A stretch of 64,000 nt of DNA from Laccaria trichodermophora (lineage: Eukaryota > Basidiomycota > Agaricomycetes > Agaricales > Hydnangiaceae), in the NCBI GenBank assembly GCA_018417955.1, contig JACTVC010000001.1, positions 4,278,001 through 4,342,000 of the forward strand. Direction: 5' to 3'. The notes beneath the pieces are model-generated. The model was not told the DNA's origin, searched no databases, and saw nothing but the letters and a program-made list of their open reading frames with translations. Made by a program: the position numbers and the translations under genes. Positions within the stretch are counted from its first letter, which is position 1, and each line of letters begins with the position of its first letter. Of the stretch, positions 24,701 to 36,849 are shown piece by piece.

Positions 24701-26525
24701 CGGGAAACTGAGATGGCGGGAGACCAAGTAGGAACTGAGACAGAGCGTGAGGCAGATACAGAACGTGATGCAGGTGCAGAACGGGAACCAGAAAGAGATC
24801 GGGAGTGAAAATATGGAGGAATAGCAGATGCTACAAGAGGTGAAGGAGGAGGAACATCAGCAGGATCATTTTCCTGAAGTGATGTCAATATTACTCTAAT
24901 TATAGAATTACTTGAACTTACAACGAGAATCTTCATCAACATCTCATTTTCTTCTTGTTTCCAGTAGCTATCAGTATTGTCTTCAACTGCTACCTGATAA
25001 CGACCAAGCATAATCCATTCCTGCTTGTCAAAAACATAGAGTCGTTTATTTTGCTCTAGATTTAATGACTTAATAGATAGTTAGCTAAGAGCAAATGTAA
25101 ATCTTACTTTCAACTGGTGAATATGAACGACTCATGTGCTTCAAAAGAGGTCCCATTGTAGGGTAGCAAGGAGTTGGAATTTTGATGACTGAATCTGTTT
25201 CACCAATGGTCAGACTGCGAGGTGGTCGATCAACAATAGACAGGACAATGCGGCCATCAGGTATGATAGAATCTGCCTCAGGAGCAGAGGCCAGAGTATC
25301 TCCTGAGTCATGAATGTCATCTATCAATTTCGAAGTCAAAATTAAAATATTTACCAAAGTTGTAAATATTGCCTGCAGCTCGACCTCTAATAATCCCACC
25401 ATAGGAGCGGGACGACCCTTCAGGAGGAGGAGGAGAGAAGTGTGCCAGATCCAGAGCTAAGAAGTTTATGATAGTACAATAAATATATGAATATATATAA
25501 TGACCAACCTTTGATCTTTGGCTTTGCTTTCTCAAGCTGAGTGGTGGATGTCACCCTCTCTTGATCAGGTGAAGCCATAGGAATGTCGGTATCCACTTGT
25601 CTCTGAGGCACAATGGACTTGGTAGGCATAGTACGGCGACGACCTACTGGTGGACCTATCTTGATGGTGGAGTAATCAGGAGAGGGGGATGAACTTTCTA
25701 CATTGTCACTGTTACTATTACTGTGGTCACTGAACAGGAGGGGGGGACGAACTTTCTTCATTATCACTGCTGCTATTTCTCTGGTCACTGAAGTCTTCAC
25801 TGTCCTTGCTCATGCCTGACTTTCCTTTGGTGATAGGCTCACGCTCTTGTCGCACACGACTGCTTGAGATAGATGGAGCTGGAGGAAGGTAGGAGGAGGT
25901 AAGGGACCGAGCGTGACGCTCTGGAGGTGCAACAGTAGTCCCCTCCTCCTCCAATTTCTTCTCAACACTGTGATGAAGGTATAAGTTTCATCAAGAGCCA
26001 AGCAGAGAAAGAACTCACGGTGTCAGCTTCTTTGGAATCCCTTTGGCATCCTCAGCATCATCCTCTACTGCACGTTCAGCATGAGTTTTCCTATGAAATA
26101 GAGGGGGAATAATGAGGAGAGTCAGCAAGGGACATGCCAATGGGCAGAAGGCACCTAATAGTAATGACGTACCTGGTTTTCCCCTTTCCTCCCCTCTTTC
26201 CACCTTTTCCTCGTGATGGAGCAGCCTTAGCCTTTCCACCTCGCCCTCTCCCTTGTGCTGCTCTGCCCAGCTCCCCAGACATGTCATCACCACCAGTGGT
26301 GTTGTCAATGGCTTCGTTGTCAGTGTTGGTGTCGTTGTCATTGTCGTCCTTCTTTTTTCGCTTGCTTGCCCCCTCATCTGCATTGGATTGGAATCGTTTC
26401 CGACCTTTCTTGGGTTTGGGTGACTTGACAGGTGATGGTGCGCTATCTGGCTCAGATTCATGATCAGGAGCTGTGGTGGTGGTCCTTCGTGCAGAGCGAC
26501 GTGGCTGGGAGGTTGGAGCTGACAT
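21791..26525 (-). CDS. KDZ transposase of element C, probably functional or nearly so
   Basis: It is predicted to catalyse cut-and-paste transposition through an RNase H-fold KDZ domain. My exon model is 26,525-26,173, 26,090-26,019, 25,967-25,509, 25,456-25,355, 25,320-25,108, 25,023-24,125, 24,060-22,059 and 22,009-21,791. The start MSAPTSQPRRSARR leads into a Lys/Arg- and Asp-rich nuclear-type N-terminus. A helical region follows (FIEIFVAKTQYYGTW), then hydrophobic helices (IPLQYPILIWIFIWLYMALP). Cysteine clusters come next: CPTSFVC, CHSCQTSY, HSCDECTQIY and HCAYDNC..CDQHH. Then LDGIVMGP, YICIDKACQV and the final exon starting VCEQLNAWLGGF. A GTAAGT donor makes the apparent stop between exons 6 and 7. 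A 7-C run near 25,740 puts the two halves of exon 3 in different frames, so there is either a frameshift or an unseen splice. Confidence 0.8.
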
Positions 26526-26689
26526 GGTGAAGAGGGGAAGCAAGAATGGGAGGGGGAATGTGGTGGGAGGGAAGAATGAACAACTCTCCCACACGACGTG
26601 TCATGTCAGACATATAAGGTACCATACAAAGGGCATGATAAATTTTATTATACTACAATAAATTACAAAAAAATAATTTACGTGGGCAG

Positions 26690-27765
26690 TGAGGGCCATG
26701 CCTGGGCGGCGAGTGGATATTCATGGGCGGGGCCATTGGTGTTGTGTGTGGGGCTTTTCGTTTGCAGGCGGTCGTCGTCGTTCGTGGGCGCTGGGTCATT
26801 TTTCGGTGGGCGGCGTGCATTGTCGATGGGCGGTGTGCGTTGTCGATGGGCGTCGTTGTCCTCGGAGGGTGGTGGGTAGATGCTGGGGGGTGTGCGAGCT
26901 GTTTTGCACAGGCGGCGGTCCCCGTTCGTGTGCGTTGGTTCGTTTTTTGGGGGCGCTAAACGATGTTGGGGGGTGTGGTGATATTCGTGGTGTGCGGTGT
27001 GCGTTGTCAATGGGCGTCGACGTCCTCGGAGGGTGCTGGGTAGATGCTGGGGGGTGTGTGAGCTGTTTTGCACGGGCGGCGGCCCCCGTTCGTGTGCGTT
27101 GGTTCGTTTTTGGGGGCGCTAAACGTTGTTGGGGTGTGTGGTGATGTTCGTGGTGGGCGGTGTGCACTGTCGATGGGCGCTGTCGTCCTCGGTGGGTCAG
27201 AACGAGGGTGCAATGTGGGGGGGGGGAGCTCACCGTTCGTCGTTGTATGCGCCGAGTTTTCTTCATGGGCGCTGGGCGCTCGTTCATGGGCGGTGCGTGC
27301 TCGTTGTGGGCGTGGGCGTCGTTTGTGGGTGGTGGGCGTCGTTTGTGGGCGTTGTCGTCGTTGGAGGGTGGGGGGCTGGTGTCGTTGATGGGTCTCGTTT
27401 GTCGTTCGTGGGTGCCAGCGCGGCGTGGTACCTGTAAAGTAAGCTGTGGGGGGGGTAATGGGATTCGTTACTCACCTCCATACCCCGAAAACAACCAGGC
27501 GACGCATCGTCGCGTCGCCTGGACCTTCCCTGGGCTCGTTCGGTTGGTGACGTGGCGTTGCCGCTTCGTTGTCGATGTGTCGTGTTGTGCTGTGGTCGTT
27601 GTTGGCCGTCGACGAGCGTCGTTGTCGTTGTCGTTGTCGATTTCGTCGTTGTCGTCGTTGTTACCGATGGCGTCGTGGTGGTCGTGCGTTGTTGCGTGGC
27701 GGTCGTGGTGATTGTGGTTGTGGTTGTGGAAGAGAGAGGTGACGTGACGTGTCACATATGATCAA
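26690..27765 (-). promoter_or_regulatory. C leader: GC-rich strand-biased block with hairpin
   Basis: The sense (minus) strand is C/A-rich and nearly free of long G runs. It contains about 2.5 copies of a unit of roughly 170 bp (GCCGCCCGTGCAAAACAGCT in sense). At 27,495-27,522 a palindrome, CCAGGCGACGC with its complement around a short loop, is followed in sense by GGAGGTGAGTAAC, a good splice donor. ACGTGGC words occur nearby at 27,549-27,556. The likely role is promoter plus 5' untranslated exon or intron for the C transposase. Frames in this block are low complexity and not genes. Confidence 0.5.
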
Positions 27766-30148
27766 CAAACATGTGCACGGGATGCATCACATCACATGAT
27801 GTATCCCAGCACATGCTCATGGGTCATGTGACTCATCAAATGAATCATTCCTGGGACTAGTCCTGTCCGAAAATCCTCAGGACTGTCTTCAGTCCTCAGG
27901 AATAGACCCCCACAGGACTCAAAAAATTGGCTGGCACATCAGCCAATATAGAGTCCTGGTAATCCTCAGGAATCCTCAGGAATCCTCAGGAATCCTGCAG
28001 GAATCAGTGGGGGACAATAAAGACCTCTGTTTCTGACATGCATGTAAATTAAGCAAGTCTGGATTTTCCACTAAAGAAAAAAAGACAAGCAGAACAGTTT
28101 CAAGTGAGATTTCAGGGTTAAATGTTGTCAAAATGAATTGACTAAAAGCCTGAAATGGGATATCAGGAAATGGTGTTGAGCCTGTGGCCATTACACCAGG
28201 AACCAATGCAAACCACATAACCAGCCAGATTACAGGTGATGTAGCCAAAGTATAAGGCTTTAGAGAACATACAGCCAGAATCAAGATATTTAGAAATGCT
28301 GTTGTTGGTCCAGTGACTGATATAAGAGGCTGAAATGCAAGCCATAAAACTAGCCAGATCAAAGGTGAAATAGCCATCACATGAGGCTTAACTAAAAATC
28401 TGAAAAAATGCATAGTAAAAAGTTAGATTCAAAAAACCCCAAACAATTGCATATGTAACTATTACATCCCAACTTACTCATCTGATTTATCTGACTTCTT
28501 CTTCTTCTTCTTCTTCTCCTTGTCTTTCTCCAATCCCTTCAATGAGCTTTCAGCAACAGGTTCTTCAACAGCTCTAGCCTTCCCTTTCAAGGGCTTTCCA
28601 CCTCTATCCATCCATTCCTTCAACATCTTGAGATTGTACTTCCCCTCTATCCCCCAAAGCTCCTCCTCAGTCTTGCTGTCAGCATCACCTTGTAGCCACT
28701 TGACCATGTCTGGAAAGTGCTGAGAAGCCCTACTGAAGATTGGTTGCCAAACATTGTTCCACTGGCTTTTCCCAATAAAAAGTTCAATAACATGCTTCTC
28801 AGTAGGTGCTCTTTCAGGCCACTGCTTAACCTTGCGCATGGCATTAAGAGCATCAGTGACAGCAAGGTAGGCAAGAAATTGTTCTGAGAGGGACTTGGCA
28901 GTTGCTGAACGAGTAAGGTCCATGGGAATGTTAAGAATATGGAGAAGACTTGATTCATATGGACTGAAAGTAGTGCCCAAGTCCTCAGCATCTTTTTGAG
29001 TTGGAACTGCATCAGCAGGCTCAATACTGCCAGTTTGGATATCCCCAGATGTTGATAGAGAATGTGAGCGAGAGTGAGAATGGACAGAGGAGTGGGGTGT
29101 GGCAGAACGAGAGGTAGATGGAAGAGATCCACCTTGGAGTGAACGAGCACGAGAAGGGGGAATTGAGGAAAAAGAAATTCCAGGCTCAAAAGAATTCTAT
29201 AATATAATTAGAAGTTGATCTTTTGTAGTGTATTGAAATAGGATATAATACCCACAACAAGAAGGTGTAGAGTTGCCTTGTCACCTGAATTGTCAAATAA
29301 AATGGTGTCATTGATTTCAACCGCAATATCATAGAGACCTTGGGCCATCCAAAGGCCATCAAGAGCATCATAAACAAGGATACAGTTACCTAAACAGAGT
29401 TATATCACATTTAAAGCATTATACATCAAGAATTACTTACGAGTAATTGGTGGCCAGCGAAGAGCTACTTCTTTAAGAACTGGTCCCAAGTTCATGTTGA
29501 CAGTGACAGGAACCTTCAGACTTGGTTGCATGGTGGCAAATTCCAGTTCAACAGGATTGTAATGTTGACCCATAGCTCTGTTCCGCAAAATGCCTCCAGT
29601 GGCACGTGAAGAACCCTCAGGACAAGGAGGGCTTTCCATAGAGACATCTCCTGGTTCATCACCAGAAGTCAATGGAGCAGTGGTAGAAATAAGAACAGTG
29701 GTATTAGAAACAGAAAGAACAGCAGCAGAAACAGTGGAAACAGTGGAAATAGCAGAACCAGCAGATGCAGTGGGAATAGCAGAAACAGCAGAAACAGTGG
29801 GCATAGCAGGAGAAACAGCAGAAATAGCATGAATATCAGCAATGGCAGGAACAAGAGTAGCAGGGATAGCCTGAACATCAGGGACAACAGGAACAGAAGA
29901 AGCAGCAGAACTGGAAGGGATGGAGGAAGCAGCAGGGGCAGCAGAAACAGCAGCACGTGCAGGTGGTGCAACTGAAATACCCCTTTGGGTTAAAAGTTTC
30001 ATAGTGCTTTAAATATTTCAGTATGTAAGATTTAAATAAAGCAATAAAACTCACTGAGTCTGCTTTTTGACCCGCTTGGCTTCTTCAGCTGCCACTTCTG
30101 CATTTTTCTGGGCACTGGTTTTGCACCCCTTTTTGCTAAAAATTCATG

Positions 30149-30480
30149 TCAGAGAATGTCAAAGTAAATGTGATTGATTTTGTACCCTTTTTTCCCCCCC
30201 TTGTTCAGGATGACATCCTTCCCCCTCTTCCCCCCATGTCTGGGCTTATCAACAACCACCTCATCCTCCAGCTCAGCCAAAGCTTCTTCCTCATCCTCCT
30301 CCTCCTCCCCCTGACCCTCCCCTTGACCCTCCTCCTGCTCCTCCTCCTGCTCCTCCTCCTGCCCCTCCTCCTGCCCCTCCCCCTCCTTCCCCTCCTTTTG
30401 ACCCTCTCCCTCCTGCCCCTCCTCCCCCTGATCTTTCTTAGATGCCTTCTTGTTGGAATCAGACCTCAACCTCTTCTTAG
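30149..30480 (-). repeat. GAG/GGA codon-type repeat in B N-terminus
   Basis: A purine-rich sense strand encodes a Glu/Gly/Gln run (EEGQEEEQEEEQ) within the first exon of the B transposase. The same tract is at 54,035-54,190 in the inverted copy. The antisense Leu/Pro frames here are shadows. Confidence 0.8.
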
Positions 30481-30809
30481 GAGTCTGGTCAGCAGCAGAA
30501 GCCTGCCTCTTCCTGGATCTAGAGGTGGAAGCAACAGAGGTTGATTTGGTAGTAGCTCTGGTGGTTGGCATAGTGAGACAGTGAGCAGTGGTGGTGGTTA
30601 CAGAACAAGGAGCAATTTGCCTTAGATGAGCCAAAGAAGCCAGATATGGGAATGCTTACAAACACTTCACAAGTTTACTCACTCAAAAATTCACAAGTCC
30701 CAAAATTCATATCTTCCAAAATTTCAACCTAAGTATATATACTGGCGAGAACACACTACCTATGAAATCTCAACGAAAGGTAATGATAACAAATTGCAAA
30801 TCTACTATG

Positions 30810-31440
30810 AGGTGGGGGGGGGAGGGAATGACAACGGGAGCAGCTGTAAACGAGGTTGACAAGGTGGGGGGCAATAACAACAGGAGTGGCTGTAAACGAG
30901 GTTAATGAGGCGGTGGCCGTAAACAAATGACAATGGGAGCAGCTGTAAAAGAAGATAACGAGGGGGCGGCAATGACAACAGGAGCAGCTGTAAATGAGAG
31001 TTAACGAGGTGGGGGGGGGGGCAATGACAACAGGAGAAGCTGTAAACGACGATAACGAGGGGGGCAATGACAATGGGAGCACTGTAAACGAGGTTAAACA
31101 AGGTGGGGGCAATGACAACGGGAGCAGCTGTAAACGAGGTTAACAAGGTGGAGGGGCAATGATGACGGGAGCAGCTGTAAACGAGGTTAACAAGGTGGGG
31201 GGCAATGACGACAGGAGCGGCTGTAACGAGGTGGAGGGGCAATGACGACAGGAGCGGCTGTAACGAGGTGGAGGGGCAATGACGACGGGAGCGGCTGTAA
31301 CGAGGTGGAGGGGCAATGACGACGGGAGCGGCTGTAAACAAGGTTAACGAGGTGGGGGGGCAATGATGACGGGAGCGGCTGTAAACGAGGTTAACAAGGT
31401 GGGGGGGTGCAATGACGACGGGGGTGGCTGCAAAGCCCTT
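30810..31440 (-). repeat. About 45-bp minisatellite in B leader
   Basis: Around 14 imperfect units combine CAATGACGACGGGAGCGGCT, TGTAAACGAGGTTAAC and a G run on the plus strand. The inverted copy is at 53,035-53,660. It sits between the transposase start and the hairpin region, so it probably belongs to the leader intron or promoter. Confidence 0.85.
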
Positions 31441-31489
31441 GTCGCCGTTCTGCGTTGGCGTGCCATCGGGTGGGGGTGGGTGCTCGTGG

Positions 31490-32180
31490 AGGTGGAGGTG
31501 GGCGCTTGTCGTTTTTTGTGGGCGTTCGTCGCTTTCCGTGTCTGCTCGTTGTTTCTCGTGGTGGGCGCTTGTCACAATTCGTGGGTGCAGTGGGCGCTTG
31601 TTGTTTTCTGTGTCCGCTTGTCGTTTCTCGTGGTGGGCGCTTGTCACAATTCGTGGGTGTGGTGGGCGCTTGTCGTTTTCCGTGTCCGCTTGTCGTTTCT
31701 CGTGGTGGGCACTGGTCACAATTCGTGGGTGGAGTGGGCGCTCGTCTGCTGTTGTGGTGAGGACAGAGGAATGGGGTGGTTGGGCAAACACGTACCATTT
31801 GCCCATGACATGGCAACGTCATGGGCGCCATCCCTCGTTCTTGGCTCGTCATTCTGCATACCCATATGTTTGCATGGGCACCATTGTTGTTCGTGGCATG
31901 GGTTTGCCGTTCCTCGTTAGCGGGAGTGACATGGCATGGGCGGTGTCGACAGTGGGCGGTGTCGATGGTAGGCGGCGTCGACGTTGGGCAGTATCGATGG
32001 TGGGCGGTGTCGTCGTGGGTTGACGCAAACAGTAAACCCACCGCCGACGTTGGACGTCAGCGGTGGTGAGTGGTGGCGTAATTGAGGTGGTGGTGTGGTG
32101 TAGGAAGGATGGTCACGTCGATGTGACAAGTGATGCCACATAACGTTCCATCGGACAACGCTGTGAGTTTGTCCCACTTT
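31490..32180 (-). promoter_or_regulatory. B leader: strand-biased block with 63-bp repeats and hairpin
   Basis: Three units of about 63 bp (with GTGGGCGCTTGTCACAATTC) span 31,560-31,740. The palindrome CCCATGAC..GTCATGGG enclosing ATGGCAAC is at 31,802-31,825. It is followed on the sense strand by ATGGTACGTG, a possible donor. Its inverted copy is at 52,300-52,990. Long frames here (for example 31,391-32,041) are repetitive His/Thr/Pro or Trp/Val frames present on several strands at once, so I do not call them genes. Confidence 0.45.
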
Positions 32181-32394
32181 GTAATCTCACCCCGCAGACT
32201 GAACAAAATGCTTGATCCTCGTTATTGGTAGCATTAGTTTTCATAATATAGTATATGTTGTAGTATTATAATACTTCTAGTGTTGTTTATTAATGATAGT
32301 GCTCTATTTTCGCTTTTTTAGTTGTATTAATAATAATAACTGAGTACTGATGTTACTAGTACAGTCCACTGGACTCCACTGGACTGCTGAAATT

Positions 32395-32640
32395 AGTATA
32401 ATGTTTGTTCTAATTCAGTTAATATACCAGTGGAGTGCAGTGGACTCCAGTGGACTCCAGTGAACTCTGACTGGACTCTCAGTCCACTGGACTGGGACTG
32501 GACTCTGAAAAGTGGCTGGCAGTCCAGTGAGAGTCCAGTGGACTGGACTGGACTGGACTGGACTCCAGTGGACTGGGCATTGTACCAGCCAATCTGGCCT
32601 GGCAAAAGGGTCACTGGAGTCCATCTGGATTACGTGGGGG
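32395..32640. repeat. B 5' subterminal repeats
   Basis: Dense GTCCAGTGGACT-type words lie directly inside the 5' terminus and match the 3' array of B. The inverted copy of B lacks most of this region. Confidence 0.8.
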
Positions 32641-35563
32641 ATGGTAAAGACCTCAAGAACTCAATTGCTCACATGCCTAACATTGAGTCAGCTTAATAAC
32701 AAATTCACAAAAAATGAGAGGCATACCTGTGTATTGAATGCACGTTGAAAGTATGGTTGGTTGTTCTTATTGTAAGCCACATTGACCAGATTTGGAGCTG
32801 AACCATTTAGTGGACCAGGGTTACACCATTTGCGGCACAGATAGTCCAAGGTGTGATGATTGATGTAATGATAAGAGTCGACAATGAAACGGGTTGTTTT
32901 CTTCCATCTATTCCAACTTCCATTTGCAATAGCAGTCCGAAGTACTCAACAAGCTTTATCAATGCAAATGTAGTGCGGTCGAGATTCTTCAGTAGGATAT
33001 ATCTTCTCTAACCAATTGAGGATATTGGTAGGAGACTCTGATTTGTCAAATTTAACCCATGCAATTACAATGCCACATGGTGTTGTAATTGTTTCAACAC
33101 AATAAAACCTGGCTGCTCCAAAATAATTATGTCGTGGAATTATAACATCATCATCAACATCATGACGCTGAACAGTTCTGCGAAGTCCAGGTTGCCAGTC
33201 ATTGCTTTCTCTAGGCCTCTGTAACATTCTTTTTACACCTAGCAAGCTTGCACAACTGTGGTCAAGTTTGTATTTCCTCCATTCTGCCTGGTGAGGACGA
33301 CATGCCAATGTATTGTCAACTCTTTCTCGAGTACATTCATGAATACGGCATTTGTCTCCATATTCTGTTTCATGTTCTTCACAGAAGGCTCCTCCTCTTG
33401 TATTTTTCAAGTCTTTGATACATCCTTCAAATGCACAATGCTTGAGAAATGTTAGCATTCATTTACATTGAGGCCAATTAAACCCATTTACCTGAGGGCC
33501 CATCACTATGCCATCCAATATAATCATTGTACAATCATCATCATCATCAACCTCCATTGCATTAGGATTGTCATTATTGATCTCATTTGCTCTTACTTGT
33601 GCTGCTTCCCTTTCTGCAGCTGTTTCTCTGGCTGATACATCTGCATATTCTCCTGTTAAGACAGGTACAGCTGAGTTTTCATCAGCACCTATGACTGCTG
33701 CAGGGTCTTCATTAGCCATAAAATCTGCTGTGGCTTTGTATGGTTGACAGCACTTTGAACATGAATGTTCTTTGCCTGGGCCTATTATTCCACCATTTCC
33801 TAATTTTGCAAATGCTTGTTTGGCAACTTCCTCAATGGACAACTTTTCAGGCAACTCCAAATTCTCATTATTTACACTTGCAATTGTTCTAATTGATTCC
33901 TGAACAAAAGCCTGCCAAATTTGACGCCGAGTTACTTGCACTTTGGAATCAGTGACTGATGTACAATCATTCCAAAACTGCATATATGCTGAAGCAGAGG
34001 CATGAAAGTTATACATTCCACTTAGAACAGAATGGGTGAAATTTCTATCAACCCACATAGACTGAACACAGATCATGCTCTCTGGACAGATAGTATGAAC
34101 AGCCTGGATTTCCTTATATGAAACTGGTTGTAATCTTCCTTTGAACTTTCCCTGATGATCATATGGTGTTAGATTCAAGATTTTTGCAAATTCATCAAGT
34201 TTAGTTGACAACTTGGTAACTTGATGTATTTGTTTGGAATGATATTCTCCACGACGAAATACTGTTGTAATATCATCTTTTAACCAATGCATAACAGCAT
34301 GGGATAAAGCTCGAATCCAACCAGAAGCCACAGTCTTGTTTTCACCCTCAATTGGGTGTTGTTGACGAGCATGTAAATTGAGCAACTCTGGATTTTCAGT
34401 CATTGTGAACAAAAGAAGAAGTACAGTGGCTAGTGATATTTTGGAGCCAAAGGTCTGTTCCACAAATGCACTGAAATCTCTGAATGGTATATCAGGAAAT
34501 GGCTGAGTTATTGGAGATGCAGAGACAAATGGCAGGATGGCCACAATGATAACCAGCTTCATAAATAGTGGCAGAGTAACAAAGGCATGGCTAAAACCCA
34601 TAGCAAGGGAGAATATAGTGCATATAATGATGAGAGCAAGATAACCAAGAGTAACCAGACATTTGTCAAAAAAGTTCAGAACAACTGAAACCAAGCTACA
34701 AGTACAATATATCAGAAAATGATTAGTGACTTCAACAAAAAAAAAGAGAAAAAAAGCTACTACTTCAACAACTTCTTGTGAGACTTCTGAGCCTTCTTCT
34801 TTCCTTTCCCTGAGTGTTCTTCTTCTTCAGGACTAGATGTTCGCCATGCTTTCAATGTTCCACCTCTTTCCACCCAAGTCTTCAGATCCTCCATTGTAAA
34901 TTTTGTCTGGTCTCGAACACCCCAAATTCGTTCAGTATCAGAATGACAAACTTGTTCAGGGTCACTGTCCAACCAGTCTCTCATTTCTGGGAATTCTGTC
35001 TCCTCATCCGCAATCTTCACAAATGCATTGACATAGTTAGCATGCCAAGCAGATTTCCCAATGAAGACCTCTATAACAATAAACTCCGTGAAAGGAGGAA
35101 GGTCTGCAGGCCAGTTCCCAGTACTGAGCATTTCTCGAGCCTTGGCAATAGCAGCTGTACATTCCTGATACCGACCCCATGCAAATCGAAGGCCTGGTGC
35201 AGAACGGTTTGTGAAGGTAGCATTAATACTGAGCTCTTGGATAAGATGCTTTCTCAAGGCAGGAGTTATCATTTTGCCCATGAGCCAGTGATCCTTAGAA
35301 GAGCCTTGTTCTGAGATAAGATGAGAATCAGCACGAGACCCGCCTGGATGAGAGCCAGTATGAGAGCCAGAATGTGCAGAAAGAGATTGAGTTCCTGCAG
35401 AAAGAGACCAAGTCCCCCTAGTAGTACCAAAATGGCCAGCAAAGCCTGGTACAGATACAGAATGACTGGGATCATATGTAGTCTAGAAATAAAACTCTTA
35501 AAATTATTCTGAGATATGTTAGTCAATATATTGTAGCTTACCACCAAAAATCAAATGACCTTC

Positions 35564-36560
35564 TTTTTTTGTTTTTTGTGTTTTTCTCCATGAAAACAAA
35601 ACCAAATAACATGATTTCAGTATATTTAGAAAGCTAAAAGAAAGGGCTACAATTATTGTATCGTGGGAAAAATGACCAAAAAAGGAAGGTGCATGCCCTA
35701 CAGATATAGACTACCAAGTTTACTGATAGACTACAAAAAAGTCGGACTTAGACTACATAGTTTACTGATACACTATAAAAGACTACAAAGTTTACTGACA
35801 CATACAAAAGAGTACAAAAGTTTATAGACTACCAAATTTACTGATAGACTATAAAAGTGAGACCCAGACTACAAAAGCTTGGACTTAGACTACAAAGTTT
35901 GTAGTGTCTGCTTTTTCATTAGAAAGTCTGTATTGTCTGCTTTTTGAGACTACAAAAGTTTGTAGTGTGCGCTTTTTCATTAGAAAAGTTTGTAGTAACT
36001 GCTTTTTGAGACTACAAAAGTTTGTAGTGTGCGCTTTTTCATCAGAAAAGTTTGTAGTATCTGCTTTTTGTCATTACAAAAATTTGTAGTGTGTGCTATT
36101 TCATTAGAAAAGTTTGTATTGTCTGCTAATTGAAACAACAAAAAGTTGTAGTGTCCGCTTTTTGAGACTACAAAAGTTTGTAGTGTCTGCTTTTTCATTT
36201 AAAAAAGTAGGTAATTGACATGTAGTTTATGGTGTCCTTGGATCTATCTATGTTATGGGGATGAGGTTGAAGGATTGCCATCATATTGCCAGTGCTGCAG
36301 CATTAGTTTTTGACATCATGCACAAGTTCACACTACAAATTTTTGTAATGACAAAAAGCGGATACTACAAACTTTGTAGTCTTTTATAGTGTATCAGTAA
36401 ACTTGGTAGTCTATATCTGTAGGGCATGCACCTTCCTTTTTTGGTCATTTTTCCCATGATACAATAATTGTAGCCCTTTCTTTTAGCTTTCTAAATATAC
36501 TGAAATCATGTTATTTGGTTTTGTTTTCATGGAGAAAAACACAAAAAACAAAAAAAAAAA
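35564..36560. mobile_element. Foldback element with internal repeats, in A
   Basis: Arms at about 35,564-35,780 and 36,345-36,560 are near-perfect reverse complements, including AGGTGCATGCCCTACAGATA and its complement. The interior (35,880-36,200) holds about seven units of roughly 44 bp built on ACTACAAAAGTTTGTAGTGT, a word that is itself palindromic. No coding capacity. It lies where the first exons of the A transposase would be expected. Confidence 0.7.
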
Positions 36561-36849
36561 TGCGACACTTTTGAAATTCCTTTACCTCATATCTCCACAA
36601 CAGGAGCACTTCAGAACATAATTCAAACAGATTCAGAAAGCTACAGTGTAGGGCTACAACTTACGTTTTTGACCATTTTTGGTAATTGGTCATGTGACCA
36701 TCATCCCAACATCCCATTACATGGACCCTGATAGGTGAAATCATTCTCATCTTGCTTTTCTTCACTTTTAGTCACACCAGGTCATATTTCCCTTTTGGGA
36801 TGGACCCTGAAGTGGACCCTGAAGGCAGTGCCTGATGTTCTGTACACCA

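Larger units (their letters stand above)
21500..28027 (-). mobile_element. Element C: near-intact KDZ transposon inside B, TSD TGTTTCTG
   Basis: The left (3') end reads CAGTACTTATCAGTCCCCCA. The right (5') end, reverse-complemented, reads GAGGTCTTTATTGTCCCCCA. TGTTTCTG is duplicated at 21,492-21,499 and 28,028-28,035. The uninterrupted sister copy at about 58,426-58,440 contains this 8-mer once (as CAGAAACA), which proves the empty site. Length is 6,528 bp. Subterminal repeats use AGGATTCCTGAGG/CCTGCAGG words. It holds one complete transposase gene and the GC-rich leader. Confidence 0.95.
19458..30571 (-). pseudogene. KDZ transposase of element B, interrupted by C
   Basis: The start is MPTTRATTKSTSV at 30,571. 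Exons run 30,571 to about 28,480, joined through a GA|GTAAGT intron to a hydrophobic region beginning FLVKPHVMAISPLIWLVLWL (about 28,400 onward). The gene is then cut by element C and resumes at 21,491. Domains in order are: a highly acidic Lys/Glu-rich N-terminus, an Ala/Val/Ser-rich linker, the helical region with HVIELFIGKSQWN, membrane-like segments, cysteine clusters (CKTCHSMYY, HTCSDCTKPF, ICAFDNC), LDGVVMGPQ, YICIDKACQV, and a Ser/Asp/Glu-rich tail. A TGA at 21,158-21,160 replaces the Cys that element C has in SRSCDIPLV, so this copy would not give full-length protein even without C. Confidence 0.8.
18932..32654 (-). mobile_element. Element B: KDZ transposon inside A
   Basis: The 5' end (right) reads GAGGTCTTTACCATCCCCCA and the 3' end (left) reads CAATACTTTACCATCCCCCA. 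The flanking 8-mers are AAGAATTC (18,924-18,931) and AAGAACTC (32,655-32,662), one mismatch apart. Removing B restores the last exon of the A transposase as CEQLSSWLGGFESILKRM, which confirms the boundaries. Subterminal repeats use TCCAGTGGACT. Its own length without nested C is about 7.2 kb. Confidence 0.9.
18713..35490 (-). pseudogene. KDZ transposase of element A, broken
   Basis: The coding parts are about 35,490-34,770, 34,720-33,493, 33,450-32,724, 32,676-32,655 and, beyond inserted element B, 18,923-18,713. The first part holds the helical region (FIVIEVFIGKSAW). Removing the intron that begins GTAGTA joins it in frame to hydrophobic segments (VTLGYLALIIICTIFSLAMG). Then come PFPDIPFRDFS, the cysteine cluster with HCAFEGC, the ILDGIVMGPQ motif and YICIDKAC. 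Damage includes loss of about 75 residues between ICPESMICVQ and SMWVDRNF, which removes most of the first cysteine domain; a stop right after IDKAC; and the B insertion in the final exon. The usual N-terminal exons upstream of about 35,490 are not seen. Confidence 0.75.

Noticed and set aside
26678..27711. Open frames in the C leader
   Set aside because: They are GC-rich repetitive sequence with frames on both strands and no recognisable domain; interpreted as promoter or leader.
30805..32041. Long open frames in the B leader (up to about 330 codons, both strands)
   Set aside because: They translate tandem repeats and low-complexity sequence, occur in several overlapping frames at once, and the equivalent blocks in A, C, D and E have no related protein.
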